DNA from: Tidjanibacter sp.
GTDB lineage: Bacteria; Bacteroidota; Bacteroidia; Bacteroidales; Rikenellaceae
Reading direction: 5' to 3'
DNA: 46,090 nt
NCBI GenBank assembly: GCA_017648105.1
Contig: JAGCJH010000037.1
Span: 1-46,090 of the forward strand
The notes under the pieces are model-generated. The model saw only the letters and a program-made list of their open reading frames with translations, did no database searches and had not been told where the DNA came from. Position numbers and translations under genes: made by a program. This document shows positions 1 to 9,818 of the stretch, one piece after another. Position 1 is the first letter of the stretch. Each line of letters opens with the position of its first letter.

Positions 1-900
<900 letters not shown>

Positions 901-928
901 CTAACTGTTGTTTGTTATAACATTGTCA

Positions 929-956
929 GGGGAGGGTGCTGTTAGGCACCCTCCCC
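929..956 (-). terminator. GC-rich hairpin between sdhB and eno
   Basis: Perfect 11-bp inverted repeat (929-939 with 946-956) and a 6-base loop. It lies 14 bases past the sdhB stop codon. There is no good T-run after it on the minus strand, so it may pause or stabilise the sdh mRNA end rather than terminate cleanly. Confidence 0.6.
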
Positions 957-969
957 CTTCATTTTGTTT

Positions 970-1713
970 TTAGCTGCGGAATTTAGCCTTCAAGTACTCA
1001 CGGTTGAGGCGAGCAATGTGGTTGATGGTAATGCCTTTGGGGCACTCTGCCTGGCAAGCACCGGTGTTGGTACAGTTACCAAAGCCGAGCTCGTCCATCT
1101 TAGCAACCATTGCTTTTGCCCTGCGTGCGCCCTCTACCTGACCCTGGGGAAGTTTAGCGAGCGACGATACACGAGCTGCTACGAACAACATAGCCGAGCC
1201 GTTCTTGCAAGTTGCAGCGCAAGCACCACAACCGATACAAGCTGCTGCGTCCATACTCTCCTCTGCATCGTCTTTTGCGATAGGAATAGCATTTGCGTCG
1301 GGCACACCACCAGTGTTCACCGATACGAAACCACCTGCTTGGAGAATGGTCTCATAGGCGGTGCGATCTACTACGAGGTCTTTGATTACGGGGAATGCAC
1401 GGCTCCTCCAAGGCTCGATGACGATTTTGTCGCCATCCTTGAAGTTACGCATATGCAACTGGCAAGTGGTAACCTCGCTCTCGGGACCGTGTGCGTGACC
1501 GTTGATACGCAACGAGCAAGCACCGCAGATACCCTCACGGCAGTCGTGGTCGAATGCTACGGGCTCTTTACCCTCGTGGATGAGCTGGTTGTTGAGGATG
1601 TCGAGCATCTCCAAGAAAGAACTCTCGGTCGAGACATCTTTCACAACATAGGTCTCGAATTTTCCTTCTGCTTTGGCGTTTGGCTGACGCCAGATTTCAA
1701 GTGTTAAATTCAT
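970..1713 (-). CDS. sdhB: Succinate dehydrogenase/fumarate reductase iron-sulfur subunit
   Basis: Electron-transfer subunit of membrane-bound succinate:quinone oxidoreductase, carrying electrons between the flavoprotein and the haem-bearing membrane subunit. At 247 residues it has the usual length. The 2Fe-2S ligands are visible as C58, C63, C66 and C84 ([10 protein letters not shown], then VTTCQ). The C-terminal domain has [11 protein letters not shown] (C159, C162, C165, C169) and later C214, C220 and C224 for the 4Fe-4S and 3Fe-4S clusters. It is the last gene of sdhC-sdhA-sdhB, 59 bases after sdhA. In anaerobic Bacteroidales this complex usually works as fumarate reductase. Direction of use cannot be told from sequence, so frdB is an equally fair name. 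Confidence 0.96.
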   Translation of the reverse strand: MNLTLEIWRQPNAKAEGKFETYVVKDVSTESSFLEMLDILNNQLIHEGKEPVAFDHDCREGICGACSLRINGHAHGPESEVTTCQLHMRNFKDGDKIVIEPWRSRAFPVIKDLVVDRTAYETILQAGGFVSVNTGGVPDANAIPIAKDDAEESMDAAACIGCGACAATCKNGSAMLFVAARVSSLAKLPQGQVEGARRAKAMVAKMDELGFGNCTNTGACQAECPKGITINHIARLNREYLKAKFRS

Positions 1714-1772
1714 ATCTCTTGATTTGTGTTTTTTACCTTAATAAAAATTGTTTTGTGCCTACTAAACCGAAA

Positions 1773-3719
1773 TTAGTCTTTGTAGTTACGCTGCTGCAAG
1801 TGGATAGTCTCAAAGGTGAGGTGCTCTTTGTGGAGAACGGGCTCCTTATCCTCGCCCTGATACTCCCATACTGCAACATAAGCGTAGTTCTCGTCGTCAC
1901 GGAGAGCCTCGCCCTCGGGAGTCTGGTACTCCTCACGGAAGTGACCACCGCAGCTCTCGTTACGGTTGAGAGCGTCACGAGCCATAAGTTCGCCAAGTTC
2001 GAGGAAGTCTGCAAGGCGGAGAGCTTTCTCCAACTCCTGGTTGAACTCCTCGGGCTTGCCGGTGAGTTTCAGGTCGCTCCAAAACTCTTTGCGCAGAGCC
2101 TGAATCTCAACGATTGCCTGCTCCAAAGACTCTTTGGTACGAGCCATACCCACTTTCTCCCACATAATACCGCAACCGAGTTTCTTGTGCAACTCGTCGG
2201 GAGTCTGAGTACCCTTGATTGCATAGAGTTTCTCGATCTTCGCACGGATGGCGTTCTCAGCCTCCTCGAATGCGGGATCGTTGGTATCTACCTTAGGCGA
2301 CTGAATCTCCTTCGAGAGGTAATCGCCGATGGTGTAGGGCAATACGAAGTAGCCGTCTGCCAAACCCTGCATAAGAGCCGAAGCACCAAGGCGGTTTGCG
2401 CCGTGATCCGAGAAGTTTGCCTCACCGATGGAGTACAAACCGGGAACGGTAGTCATCAGGTTGTAATCTACCCAAGTACCACCCATTGTGTAGTGAACTG
2501 CGGGGTAGATCTGCATAGGCTGCTCGTAGGGATTCACTGCGGTAATCTTCTCATACATCTGGAAGAGGTTGCCGTAGCGCTCACGAATCTTGTCGATACC
2601 GAGGCGGTCGATAGCGGTCTTGAAGTCGAGATATACTGCCAAACCAGTCTCATTTACACCAAAGCCTGCATCGCAACGCTCCTTAGCAGCACGGGAAGCC
2701 ACATCACGGGGAACGAGGTTACCGAATGCGGGGTAGCGACGCTCCAAGTAGTAGTCCCTATCCTCTTCAGCGATGTCCGAAGGCTGTTTGATACCAGCAC
2801 GGAGAGCCTTCACATCGGTAAGGTTCTTGGGAACCCAGATACGACCGTCGTTACGGAGCGACTCACTCATAAGAGTAAGTTTGCTCTGCTGTGTGCCGTG
2901 TACGGGGATACAGGTGGGGTGAATCTGAGTGAAGCAGGGGTTTGCAAATGCTGCACTTTTCTTATATGCCTGCCAAGCCACCGAGCCATTGGAGTTCATT
3001 GCGTTGGTCGAGAGGAAGAAGACATTACCGTAGCCACCAGTTGCCATAACAACTGCGTGTGCACCGTGACGCTCCAACTCGCCAGTAACCAAGTTACGAG
3101 CAATTACACCCCTTGCTTTGCCATCGATAAGAACGATGTCGAGAATCTCGTGGCGGGGGTAGCTCTTCACGGTCTTAGCTGCAATCTGACGGTTCAGGGC
3201 AGCGTAAGCACCAAGCAAGAGCTGCTGACCGGTCTGACCACGAGCATAGAAGGTACGGGATACCTGTGCGCCACCGAACGAACGGTTTGCCAAAAGACCG
3301 CCGTACTCACGAGCAAAAGGTACGCCCTGAGCTACGCACTGGTCGATGATGAGGTTGGAAACCTCTGCCAAGCGGTACACATTTGCCTCCCTTGCACGGT
3401 AGTCACCACCTTTGATGGTGTCGTAGAAAAGACGGTAGATCGAGTCGTTGTCGTTCTGGTAGTTCTTTGCAGCGTTGATACCACCCTGAGCAGCGATGGA
3501 GTGTGCCCTACGGGGTGAGTCGCTGATGCAGAATACTTTTACATTGTAGCCAAGCTCGCCAAGCGAAGCAGCAGCTGCGCCACCACCAAGACCAGTACCG
3601 ATGACAATCACATCGAGTTTGCGTTTGTTAGCGGGGCTAACGACTTTGATATCACCTTTATGTTTCGTCCACTTGCCTTCGATAGGACCTGCGGGAATTT
3701 TGGAATCAAGTTTAATCAT
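1773..3719 (-). CDS. sdhA: Succinate dehydrogenase/fumarate reductase flavoprotein subunit
   Basis: Catalytic FAD subunit that oxidises succinate or reduces fumarate. The 648-residue protein has the N-terminal dinucleotide-binding motif [17 protein letters not shown] (about residues 39-55) and [13 protein letters not shown]. In the latter H73 sits where the family's covalent FAD histidine lies. [16 protein letters not shown] and the [10 protein letters not shown] segment line the active site. It belongs to the group pairing with a five-helix single cytochrome b subunit, as in epsilonproteobacterial fumarate reductase and Bacteroides. It is 27 bases after sdhC and 59 before sdhB, so the three form one operon. 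Together with mutAB and pckA in this window it covers much of the succinate-propionate route. Confidence 0.97.
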   Translation of the reverse strand: MIKLDSKIPAGPIEGKWTKHKGDIKVVSPANKRKLDVIVIGTGLGGGAAAASLGELGYNVKVFCISDSPRRAHSIAAQGGINAAKNYQNDNDSIYRLFYDTIKGGDYRAREANVYRLAEVSNLIIDQCVAQGVPFAREYGGLLANRSFGGAQVSRTFYARGQTGQQLLLGAYAALNRQIAAKTVKSYPRHEILDIVLIDGKARGVIARNLVTGELERHGAHAVVMATGGYGNVFFLSTNAMNSNGSVAWQAYKKSAAFANPCFTQIHPTCIPVHGTQQSKLTLMSESLRNDGRIWVPKNLTDVKALRAGIKQPSDIAEEDRDYYLERRYPAFGNLVPRDVASRAAKERCDAGFGVNETGLAVYLDFKTAIDRLGIDKIRERYGNLFQMYEKITAVNPYEQPMQIYPAVHYTMGGTWVDYNLMTTVPGLYSIGEANFSDHGANRLGASALMQGLADGYFVLPYTIGDYLSKEIQSPKVDTNDPAFEEAENAIRAKIEKLYAIKGTQTPDELHKKLGCGIMWEKVGMARTKESLEQAIVEIQALRKEFWSDLKLTGKPEEFNQELEKALRLADFLELGELMARDALNRNESCGGHFREEYQTPEGEALRDDENYAYVAVWEYQGEDKEPVLHKEHLTFETIHLQQRNYKD

Positions 3720-3746
3720 ATCGCTTTAAGTGTTTTTAGTTTCAGA

Positions 3747-4460
3747 TTAGAAAAGAGGGTTGGGAAGAATATTGTTGCCCTGCAAGAAGAGAACGATGGT
3801 GCAGAGTGCGAAACCACCGCAGATGAGGGTAGCAACAATCCACGAAATACATTTCATTCGTTTGAACCAAATCTGGTTGTTCAAACCGAGCGAGTGCATC
3901 ATACTCCAAACACCGTGAGTGAGGTGCATCCAGATGCCACCAAACCATACGATGTAGAGGAGTGCGTAGGGCCACTGTGCGAAGTAGTAGCGAACGATTG
4001 CAGCGCCATCGGTGGGGGCAACCAAAGCGGCGCCAAGAGCCACCTCGTGAGCACCCATAAGCTCAGCGAACATCATCTTGTACCAGAAGTGTGCAAGGTG
4101 CAAGCCAAGACCAATGATAACCACAAAACCGAGAACGAGCATATTCTTCGAGGTCCACTCAACGCCATTCTCGTGTGCGTTTGCACGGTAGCGGATGGTA
4201 CCACGAGCCTTGCGGTTCTGGATGGTGAGGACGATAGCGAGGGCAAAGTGCAAAAGCACCACCAAAGCCAACACTACGGTTGCAGCAACTGCATACCAGT
4301 TTGCGCCGAGGAATCCGCAGATAGCATTGTATGCGCTATCGGAGAAAATGAGCGCCAAGTTCATACACATATGGAATGTGAGGAACAAGACGAGTACGCA
4401 GCCAGAGATGCTCATAAACATCTTCTTGCCAATCGAAGAGGTAAAAATACTTCCACTCAT
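3747..4460 (-). CDS. sdhC: Succinate dehydrogenase/fumarate reductase cytochrome b subunit
   Basis: Membrane anchor and quinone-reactive subunit of the sdhCAB complex. The 237-residue product has about five hydrophobic spans (starting near residues 15, 55, 105, 155 and 205 by eye). Histidines within or beside spans (HMCMN, LLHFALA, LHLAHFW, WMHLTHGVW) are candidate haem b ligands. The N-terminus MSGSIFTSSIGKKMFMSISG is typical of the Bacteroidetes family. It is the first gene of the operon. A well-formed promoter (4552-4582) and a 7-bp GC hairpin (4523-4539) lie in its roughly 85-base leader. The family assignment is secure; the exact haem ligands are inference. Confidence 0.93.
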   Translation of the reverse strand: MSGSIFTSSIGKKMFMSISGCVLVLFLTFHMCMNLALIFSDSAYNAICGFLGANWYAVAATVVLALVVLLHFALAIVLTIQNRKARGTIRYRANAHENGVEWTSKNMLVLGFVVIIGLGLHLAHFWYKMMFAELMGAHEVALGAALVAPTDGAAIVRYYFAQWPYALLYIVWFGGIWMHLTHGVWSMMHSLGLNNQIWFKRMKCISWIVATLICGGFALCTIVLFLQGNNILPNPLF

Positions 4461-4522
4461 AATTTTTTTATTAGGTTAATGAATTAAAATTGTGTTGTTT
4501 ATTCTCGTGTTTTGTCCATTGC

Positions 4523-4539
4523 CCCCTCCATAGGAGGGG
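4523..4539 (-). other. Hairpin in the sdhCAB 5' leader
   Basis: CCCCTCC/GGAGGGG perfect 7-bp stem with a 3-base loop, between the predicted transcription start and sdhC. It could affect mRNA stability or translation; its function is unknown. Confidence 0.55.
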
Positions 4540-4551
4540 CATTTAGTCTTG

Positions 4552-4582
4552 CAAAGTTACCATTGTTTTTTTAATAACACAA
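4552..4582 (-). promoter_or_regulatory. Promoter of sdhCAB
   Basis: On the minus strand, a -7 box TAACTTTG (4552-4559) sits 20 bases downstream of TTG (4580-4582). This matches the Bacteroidetes primary-sigma consensus TTTG-N19-21-TAnnTTTG. Confidence 0.75.
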
Positions 4583-4591
4583 TTATTTAGA

Positions 4592-4599
4592 TAACTTTG
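4592..4599 (+). promoter_or_regulatory. Possible promoter of the DUF5106 gene
   Basis: TAACTTTG matches the -7 consensus 25 bases before the ATG at 4625. No TTG at the right distance upstream was found, so this is a half-site only. It is divergent from, and close to, the sdhCAB promoter. Confidence 0.4.
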
Positions 4600-4624
4600 T
4601 CATCGCCAAATACAACATTTATCT

Positions 4625-5541
4625 ATGAAAAGGTCATTTTTTGTGCTGATTTTCCTCGCTGCTCTCTCCTCTTTGGGGGCAAATGGGCAATCACGAGAGT
4701 ATTTCCCATACATCTCGGTGCCACACTACATCGCTGGTGATGGTGCTTCGGAGGCGGAGTGGATGGCACTCCACTTTTGGGATAGGTATGATTTTTCAGC
4801 GTGTGAGTCTTATGAGCCAGTGACAAATAGGGATGGTTTTGTCACCTTCATCAACACCCTCTATGCCACTTCGCCCCGATGCTCGGTTGATGCTATTGAG
4901 GAGATGATGACAAAGGCGGCGGTGAGTGAGGATGCATATTGGTGCTTCTTGGAGATGGCGGAGGTGGTACTCTACGACCCCTCGTCGCCCCTGCGCAACG
5001 ACCTGCTGTGGGAGCCTTTTGTACGCCACGCAGTGGGGGAGCGTTCGCCTTTGGACGACGACTCCAAGAGTCGCTACCACACCACACACTTCTTGCTCTT
5101 GTGGAGCGCAATCAGCAGGGGGCGATTGCCACCGATTTTGTCTATACCCTCGCCAGTGGCAAGCAGGGGCGCTTGTCTGACATCAAGGCGCCTTTCACGC
5201 TCATTTGGTTTTATAATGCAGGGTGTGGCGAGTGTGCACGCATTAAGGCGCAGATTGAGGCTACGGGCTATCTGGATATGCTCCACTCTGCGGGGATTTT
5301 GGAGGTCTTGGCGCTCTATCCCGATGGCGAATTGGAGAATTGGCGCAAGGCTCTGCCCGAGAACCCCTCGTGGTGGATTTCAGCATACGACAAGGGACAG
5401 GTTATTCAACGCCAAAATCTCTACGATTTGAAGGCAATCCCAACTATTTATCTTCTTGATGCACAGAAGCGTGTGGTATTGAAAGACCCTACGGTTGAGG
5501 TACTCATTGGGGTGCTCAAAAGAATCTGCTATGGCGGTTAG
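4625..5541 (+). pseudogene. Frameshifted DUF5106/thioredoxin-like exported protein
   Basis: Two overlapping frames together make one protein. The first frame starts MKRSFFVLIFLAALSSLGANG, a signal peptide. It continues with YIAGDGASEAEWMALHFWDRYDF, which resembles the DUF5106 N-terminal domain of Bacteroidetes thioredoxin-like proteins. Near 5090-5105 it loses homology-like character. The frame one base back continues LVERNQQGAIATDFVYTLAS, then FTLIWFYNAGCGECARIK, a thioredoxin fold with a CGEC redox pair, and ends at 5541 (CYGG). The joined product would be about 305 residues. The change equals a one-base deletion, or -1 slippage, near 5093-5100. No long homopolymer is present there. It may be a true pseudogene, an assembly error or, less likely, programmed frameshifting. 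A periplasmic thiol-disulfide role is inferred. Confidence 0.75.
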
Positions 5542-5561
5542 GGTGTAGCACCGTGAGGCAA

Positions 5562-5605
5562 CAAAAAAACGAGGGAACTTCCATCTGCGGAAGTTCCCTC
5601 GTTTG
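5562..5605. terminator. Bidirectional terminator
   Basis: A 14-bp perfect stem (5569-5582 with 5589-5602) with a 6-base loop. A run of seven A before it gives a U-tract on the minus strand just after the DUF4832 gene stop at 5608. On the plus strand the T-run is short. Confidence 0.85.
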
Positions 5606-5607
5606 GG

Positions 5608-7017
5608 TTATTTGATATTGAATGAGGTCAAGAAGTTGTAGCCCTTTTCGCTATTCCAGATACCTTTGTTGATTAGGCGGATGGAGTATCGTGGATCGTC
5701 GGCGAGGCTATCGTAGCCGTCGGGAAGATTGAGGTATAGTCTGCATTCGCCATCGGGCAACCCTTTGGGCAGTGTGATGGTTGTGTCGAGCGTTGTGATG
5801 GTGCTCTCAAACCAGAAGCGGGGGTCGCTGTCGATTTTGTAGGTGTGCTCATTGCCCTCGGAATCCACCAATACGATCTCTACACCACGAGGATTCATAG
5901 GTGCTGCAAAACCATCGTTGAGGATGTTGAGCACCACACGGTAGCCACGCCCAGCCTTTGCCTTGGAGTCGGGTGTGAAGTATCCATTTTGGAGCACAAG
6001 GCGGTATCCCAAGCGTGCGTACGCTTCGTTGAAGCAACCCTCATTTCTCCAATCATCGAGTACGCCTCGGTGGTAGTTGATGTTGAGGTAGCACCAATGT
6101 TGTTCTGCAAGCCTTTTGAGTGCATTGGGGCAATGGTGGCGCTCCGCAGCGGGGTCACAAGTCTCGCCACCCATAATCGTATAGCGTGTCTCGACATCCC
6201 AGAAGAGCCAGTCGCCCTTACCTTGCGCATTCATAAAGGTCCCATAGTCGTTGGTTTTGGCAAGGAAACAGTCGTTGTGACCGCCAATGCGTGCCAAATC
6301 GGAGCCGTTGTGAGCTTGTGCAACGGTCAGGGTGTCGGCAAGTTTGATATCATACATCCTCATCTTATACGAAGGGGTGCGCACTTCCACTTGTCGGTCT
6401 TTGGGTAGGGCGTTGAGGAGTCCGTCGATGATGACCTCCTTGCAGGTTTTGCATCCCTCCGCTGTGCCAGTTGTGAAGTTGGAGGAGGTATGCCATTCTC
6501 CCCAAGGACCAAAGAAGCCCGCCTGTACAACAAATATCACATCGGCATTTTTATTCAGGAGAGGGGTTACCTGCTCAATGTGGCGAGCGACCCAATGGGG
6601 TGTTGCGTCCCAAGGCGCAGCCTCGGCACTCATATCGTCTTTGTAGCCAAACCTAATAATCGCCTTTGAGCCACCCTTGCGGAGATTGTCGAAGGTGGTC
6701 TGCATCTGTGCCAAGTAGTCGGCAGAGATGTCACTGCTGATGAAGTCGGTGAGATAGAAGAGCAATAGGTGGAGCGAGCGTCCCTGGACCCTATTGGCTT
6801 TAACACCGCTTTCGGTCAAGAATTGCGACTGAGAATAGAACCCTCGCTCGGGATTGCAAATCTTGGGGAGGATTGTGACCTCCTCGTCGTAGCTCAGAGG
6901 GGTATAGATGACCTCTTTGAGTGAGTCGAGAGGGGTGTCGTCCGTGGTGTTTGAAGTTTCGCAAGCCGCCATCAGCAAGGGGGCGATAGAGGCAATGAGT
7001 ATGGCTCTAAATTTCAT
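5608..7017 (-). CDS. DUF4874/DUF4832 surface lipoprotein
   Basis: A 469-residue exported protein. The N-terminus MKFRAILIASIAPLLMAACE carries a lipobox (MAAC, Cys19), so it should be a lipid-anchored envelope protein. The stretch starting NPERGFYSQSQF and running through IRFGYKDD, then WGEWH, resembles the DUF4874 domain (a beta/alpha-barrel-like N-terminal part). The C-terminal half (NINYHRGVLDDWRNEGCF, GYRLVLQNGYF, VVLNILNDGFAAPMNPRGV) resembles DUF4832, with a beta-sandwich-like end. Such proteins are common in gut Bacteroidetes and are suspected to act on glycans; no activity can be read from this sequence. It is convergent with the DUF5106 gene and shares its terminator. It lies 21 bases downstream of miaB and so may be cotranscribed with it. 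Confidence 0.8.
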   Translation of the reverse strand: MKFRAILIASIAPLLMAACETSNTTDDTPLDSLKEVIYTPLSYDEEVTILPKICNPERGFYSQSQFLTESGVKANRVQGRSLHLLLFYLTDFISSDISADYLAQMQTTFDNLRKGGSKAIIRFGYKDDMSAEAAPWDATPHWVARHIEQVTPLLNKNADVIFVVQAGFFGPWGEWHTSSNFTTGTAEGCKTCKEVIIDGLLNALPKDRQVEVRTPSYKMRMYDIKLADTLTVAQAHNGSDLARIGGHNDCFLAKTNDYGTFMNAQGKGDWLFWDVETRYTIMGGETCDPAAERHHCPNALKRLAEQHWCYLNINYHRGVLDDWRNEGCFNEAYARLGYRLVLQNGYFTPDSKAKAGRGYRVVLNILNDGFAAPMNPRGVEIVLVDSEGNEHTYKIDSDPRFWFESTITTLDTTITLPKGLPDGECRLYLNLPDGYDSLADDPRYSIRLINKGIWNSEKGYNFLTSFNIK

Positions 7018-7038
7018 AATGTAAAGTAGTATTTGGAG

Positions 7039-8397
7039 TTAGACCAATTCGCCAAAGAGTGTCGCCGAGGAGCAGTCGGTGATGCGCACGGTGGCATATT
7101 TACCCGCACCAAGACCCTCCGCAGCGGGGAATACGACCATCTTGTTTTGTGAGGTGCGACCACAGAGTTGCTCGGTGCTGCGCTTGGAGGTACCCTCAAT
7201 GAGCACCTCAAAGGTCTTGCCGATATCTCGACGGTTGCTTGCAATGGAGAGCTCGTTTTGGAGGTTGATAATCTCCGTGAGTCGTCGGGTCTTCTCCTCC
7301 TCGCTCACATCGTCGGTCATATGGCGGTAGGCGTAGGTGCCTGGGCGCATCGAGAACTTGAACATAAAGGCGCTCTCATAGCCCACCTCACGCATCAGTG
7401 AGAGGGTGTCGGCGTGGTCTTCGAGCGTCTCGGTGCAGAAGCCTGCAATCAGGTCGGTGGTGATTGCGCAGTCGGGCATAGCCGCACGGATGGCAGCAAT
7501 GCGACCGAGATACCACTCACGGGTGTATTTGCGGTTCATAATCTGCAACATACGGGTGCTACCACTCTGTGCGGGCAGGTGGATAGCCTTGCAGATGTTG
7601 TGGTGGGAAGCCATCACTTCGATGAGGCGGTCGCTGAGGTCTTTGGGGTGGGAGGTCGCAAACCTCACACGCAAGTCGGGAGCAACGCCTGCTGCCATCT
7701 CCATCAGGCGGGGGAAATCCACAACAACCTCGCCCTCCTCATTCTTCCAGCGGTAGGAGTTTACATTCTGACCGAGTAGTGTGACCTCACGATAGCCTGC
7801 TTCGTAGATGTCGTGGAGCTCACGGAGGATGGTCTCGGGGTTACGACTGCGCTCAATGCCACGAGTGTAGGGCACCACGCAGTAGGCGCACATATTGATA
7901 CATCCACGCATAATGCTCACAAAGGCGCTCACACCATTGGTGTCAAACCTCACGGGGCGGATGTCGCCATAGGTTTCCTCCTGCGAGAGAGCAACATTGA
8001 TACCCTTACTGCCTGCCGATACGGCATCCACAAGTCGGGGCATATCACGATAGGAGTCGGGACCAGCAACAATATCCACAATGGGCTCTCGTTCGAGGAG
8101 TTGCTCTTTGAGCCTCTCTGCCATACAGCCCACGATGCCCACAATGAGGCTACGCTTTGCACGCTTGTAGCGCTGGAACTCTTTGAGCCTACCCCAGATG
8201 CGCTGCTCGGCATTGTCACGAATGGAGCAGGTGTTCACGAGGATGATGTCTGCCTCTTCAATCTTCTTTGTGAAGATGTAGCCCTCGTTCTGCATAATGG
8301 ATACAATAATCTCACTGTCGCCAACATTCATCTGGCAACCATAGGTCTCGATGTAGAGTTTGCGCCCTCCACCAGTTGTGGGTCTTTCGATTTTCAT
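7039..8397 (-). CDS. miaB: tRNA-2-methylthio-N6-dimethylallyladenosine synthase MiaB
   Basis: Radical-SAM methylthiotransferase that adds a 2-methylthio group to i6A37 of tRNAs. The 452-residue protein has the three domains in order. The N-terminal UPF0004 domain has cluster ligands C21 (ETYGCQMN), C56 (VNTCSIRD) and C90 (VGCMAE). The radical-SAM CxxxCxxC is C165, C169 and C172 (RGCINMCAYCVVPYTRG). A C-terminal TRAM domain contains the GTSKRSTEQLCGRTSQNKM segment. The NTCSIRDNAEQR signature favours MiaB over RimO or MtaB. A clean -7 box at 8435-8442 precedes it by about 40 bases, behind an unusual set of TTTCAAC microrepeats. Confidence 0.95.
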   Translation of the reverse strand: MKIERPTTGGGRKLYIETYGCQMNVGDSEIIVSIMQNEGYIFTKKIEEADIILVNTCSIRDNAEQRIWGRLKEFQRYKRAKRSLIVGIVGCMAERLKEQLLEREPIVDIVAGPDSYRDMPRLVDAVSAGSKGINVALSQEETYGDIRPVRFDTNGVSAFVSIMRGCINMCAYCVVPYTRGIERSRNPETILRELHDIYEAGYREVTLLGQNVNSYRWKNEEGEVVVDFPRLMEMAAGVAPDLRVRFATSHPKDLSDRLIEVMASHHNICKAIHLPAQSGSTRMLQIMNRKYTREWYLGRIAAIRAAMPDCAITTDLIAGFCTETLEDHADTLSLMREVGYESAFMFKFSMRPGTYAYRHMTDDVSEEEKTRRLTEIINLQNELSIASNRRDIGKTFEVLIEGTSKRSTEQLCGRTSQNKMVVFPAAEGLGAGKYATVRITDCSSATLFGELV

Positions 8398-8434
8398 CTA
8401 TTTTGTCTGTTTTTTATTTTCCTCAATTATGGCA

Positions 8435-8442
8435 CAAAGATA
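8435..8442 (-). promoter_or_regulatory. Promoter -7 box of miaB
   Basis: TATCTTTG on the minus strand. The -33 region falls inside tandem CTTTCAA microrepeats (8453-8482) and has no clear TTTG. Confidence 0.6.
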
Positions 8443-8497
8443 CCACTTTTTAGTTGAAAGTTGAAAGTTAATGGTTGAAAGTTTTTGAGGGGTGACA

Positions 8498-8535
8498 AAA
8501 GAAGTGGCGCACCATTTGGGGTGCGCCACTTCTTT
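8498..8535. terminator. Terminator of the YitT-type gene
   Basis: A roughly 16-bp stem (8498-8513 with 8519-8535) of the AAAGAAGTGGCGCACC type and a short loop, ending in CTTTTGTC on the minus strand. It abuts the stop codon at 8537-8539. No comparable stem serves miaB on the other side. Confidence 0.85.
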
Positions 8536-8536
8536 C

Positions 8537-9457
8537 TTAGGCATTTGTGTTTTCGTCGGCATTGAACTTCTTGAAGCCGTCGCCGTAGGTTTCGTGGGCA
8601 TCAACCACAACCACAAATGAGTTTTCATCAATAGAGTGGAGTTTGTTCTTCACTGCGGCAATCTCCTTGCGGCTCACAACGAGGAAAATCATATCTCGGT
8701 CTTTGTCGGTGTACATACCACTCGACTTGATATAGGTGCCACCTCTGTGGAGTTCTTCGAGGATGTAGTGCTTGATTTCCTCCTTCTTGTCCGAGATGAC
8801 GAAGAGGAGTTTTTCGTATGTTGCACCATCGAGAACGAAATCCACCGCCTTGCTACTTACATAGATACTGATGAGCGAGTAGAGGGGCAGCTGCCAATCA
8901 CGAAATCGGAGCATACCGATAACCACAATGGCGCTCTCGACGATAACCATCGCTGTGGAGAACTTCATTTTGCAGAACTTGCTTATAATCATCGATACGA
9001 TATCCGTACCGCCCGAGGTTGCGCCACCACGAATGATGATACCCACACCTGCGCCAATCAGAATACCACCGAAGATTGCTGCCATCAGGGGGTCATCGGC
9101 AAAGTTGAAGTAGTTGGTAATCCAACCCTCATCGTAGTAGGGACCTTCTCCCACCAATTTTGTGAGGTTGTTCATCACGAGGGGGGAGATGAGTGCTGCG
9201 TAGATGGTCTTTGCACCAAAGCTGCCACCGAAAACCAAGAGTCCGATGATCATCAAGGGTACATCGAACATAAAACCGAAGGTACCAGTGGGGATGCTGG
9301 GGAAGATGTCGTGGAGGACACGACCTAAACCATAGACGCCACCGGGGATAATCTTGTAGGGGTTGGTGAAGAGTGCAAAACCTGCCGACATCACTACGAC
9401 GCCGATTGTCACCACTACCCACGAGAGAAGTTTTTTGGGGTTAATCTTTTTGCTCAT
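8537..9457 (-). CDS. YitT/DUF2179-family membrane protein (paralogue 1)
   Basis: Predicted inner-membrane protein of unknown substrate. I choose ATG at 9457 (MSKKINPKKLLSWVVV) over an upstream in-frame ATG at 9526, because the extra 23 residues look non-coding and overlap leader sequence. That gives 306 residues. About five to six hydrophobic spans in the first 200 residues contain the family motif IRGGATSGGTDIVSMI. A soluble C-terminal DUF2179-like domain follows (LLFVISDKKEEIKHYI, TYIKSSGMYTDKDRDMIFLV). The product resembles the gene at 36945 in layout, so the window has two paralogues. It is transcribed alone from a leader with a hairpin at 9510-9526 and ends in its own terminator. Confidence 0.85.
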   Translation of the reverse strand: MSKKINPKKLLSWVVVTIGVVVMSAGFALFTNPYKIIPGGVYGLGRVLHDIFPSIPTGTFGFMFDVPLMIIGLLVFGGSFGAKTIYAALISPLVMNNLTKLVGEGPYYDEGWITNYFNFADDPLMAAIFGGILIGAGVGIIIRGGATSGGTDIVSMIISKFCKMKFSTAMVIVESAIVVIGMLRFRDWQLPLYSLISIYVSSKAVDFVLDGATYEKLLFVISDKKEEIKHYILEELHRGGTYIKSSGMYTDKDRDMIFLVVSRKEIAAVKNKLHSIDENSFVVVVDAHETYGDGFKKFNADENTNA

Positions 9458-9509
9458 AAAGGTTGTTTTGTAGTATTTTAGGTTTTTCTTAGTCTGTATT
9501 ATGTGCAGG

Positions 9510-9526
9510 GTGTTCCGTTGGAACAC
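9510..9526 (-). other. Hairpin in the YitT leader
   Basis: GTGTTCC/GGAACAC perfect 7-bp stem, 3-base loop, between the -7 box at 9539-9546 and the start codon at 9457. It could be an RNA control element or an operator (a 17-bp palindrome). Confidence 0.5.
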
Positions 9527-9538
9527 GGCAACAACTCA

Positions 9539-9546
9539 CAAATATA
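9539..9546 (-). promoter_or_regulatory. Promoter -7 box of YitT paralogue 1
   Basis: TATATTTG on the minus strand, giving a leader of about 75 bases. The -33 element is not clear. Confidence 0.5.
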
Positions 9547-9763
9547 TAGCTTTTGGCGGAAAAATCCACACCTTTCGCCCGATATTTGATTTTATTTTTC
9601 CCAAAATTCCCTCTGATGGCTCTCCTGTGGGGTGTTCAAAATGGCGTGCCAACTGTTCGATTGTTCCACAATGCTAAATGTTGGGCATCGTAGCAAAGTG
9701 GGCACTTTGGCACCTCGAAGTGGGTGGTTGGTGGGTGGGGGTAGGATATTGAGAAAAAATGGT

Positions 9764-9771
9764 TACCTTTG
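9764..9771 (+). promoter_or_regulatory. Promoter -7 box of plsY
   Basis: TACCTTTG, 47 bases before the plsY ATG, within a G-rich stretch. No well-spaced TTTG was found upstream. Confidence 0.55.
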
Positions 9772-9818
9772 TAACTTTAATGGTGTCCGATGGGGCATTA
9801 AATTAGACGAAGAAGAGT

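Noticed and set aside
1680-3518. Long plus-strand open frame opposite sdhA
   Set aside because: It is antisense to a gene with clear flavoprotein motifs and has no recognisable domain. The same applies to long opposite frames over mutA, mutB, the glycogen fusion, metG and the acyl-CoA synthetase gene, which arise from codon bias.
5608-7017. Glycoside hydrolase call for the DUF4874/DUF4832 protein
   Set aside because: Barrel-like strands are plausible, but no catalytic pair can be identified from the sequence alone, so no enzymatic activity is claimed.
9458-9526. N-terminal extension of YitT paralogue 1 from ATG 9526
   Set aside because: The 23 extra residues look like translated leader, include a hairpin at its edge, and are absent from the family-like start MSKKINPKK.
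9632-9818. Small gene or RNA gene in the yitT-plsY gap
   Set aside because: An open frame from 9632 overlaps plsY and its promoter box and has no domain-like features. A CAAAGTG/CACTTTG palindrome near 9696-9711 is present, but nothing else supports an RNA gene.
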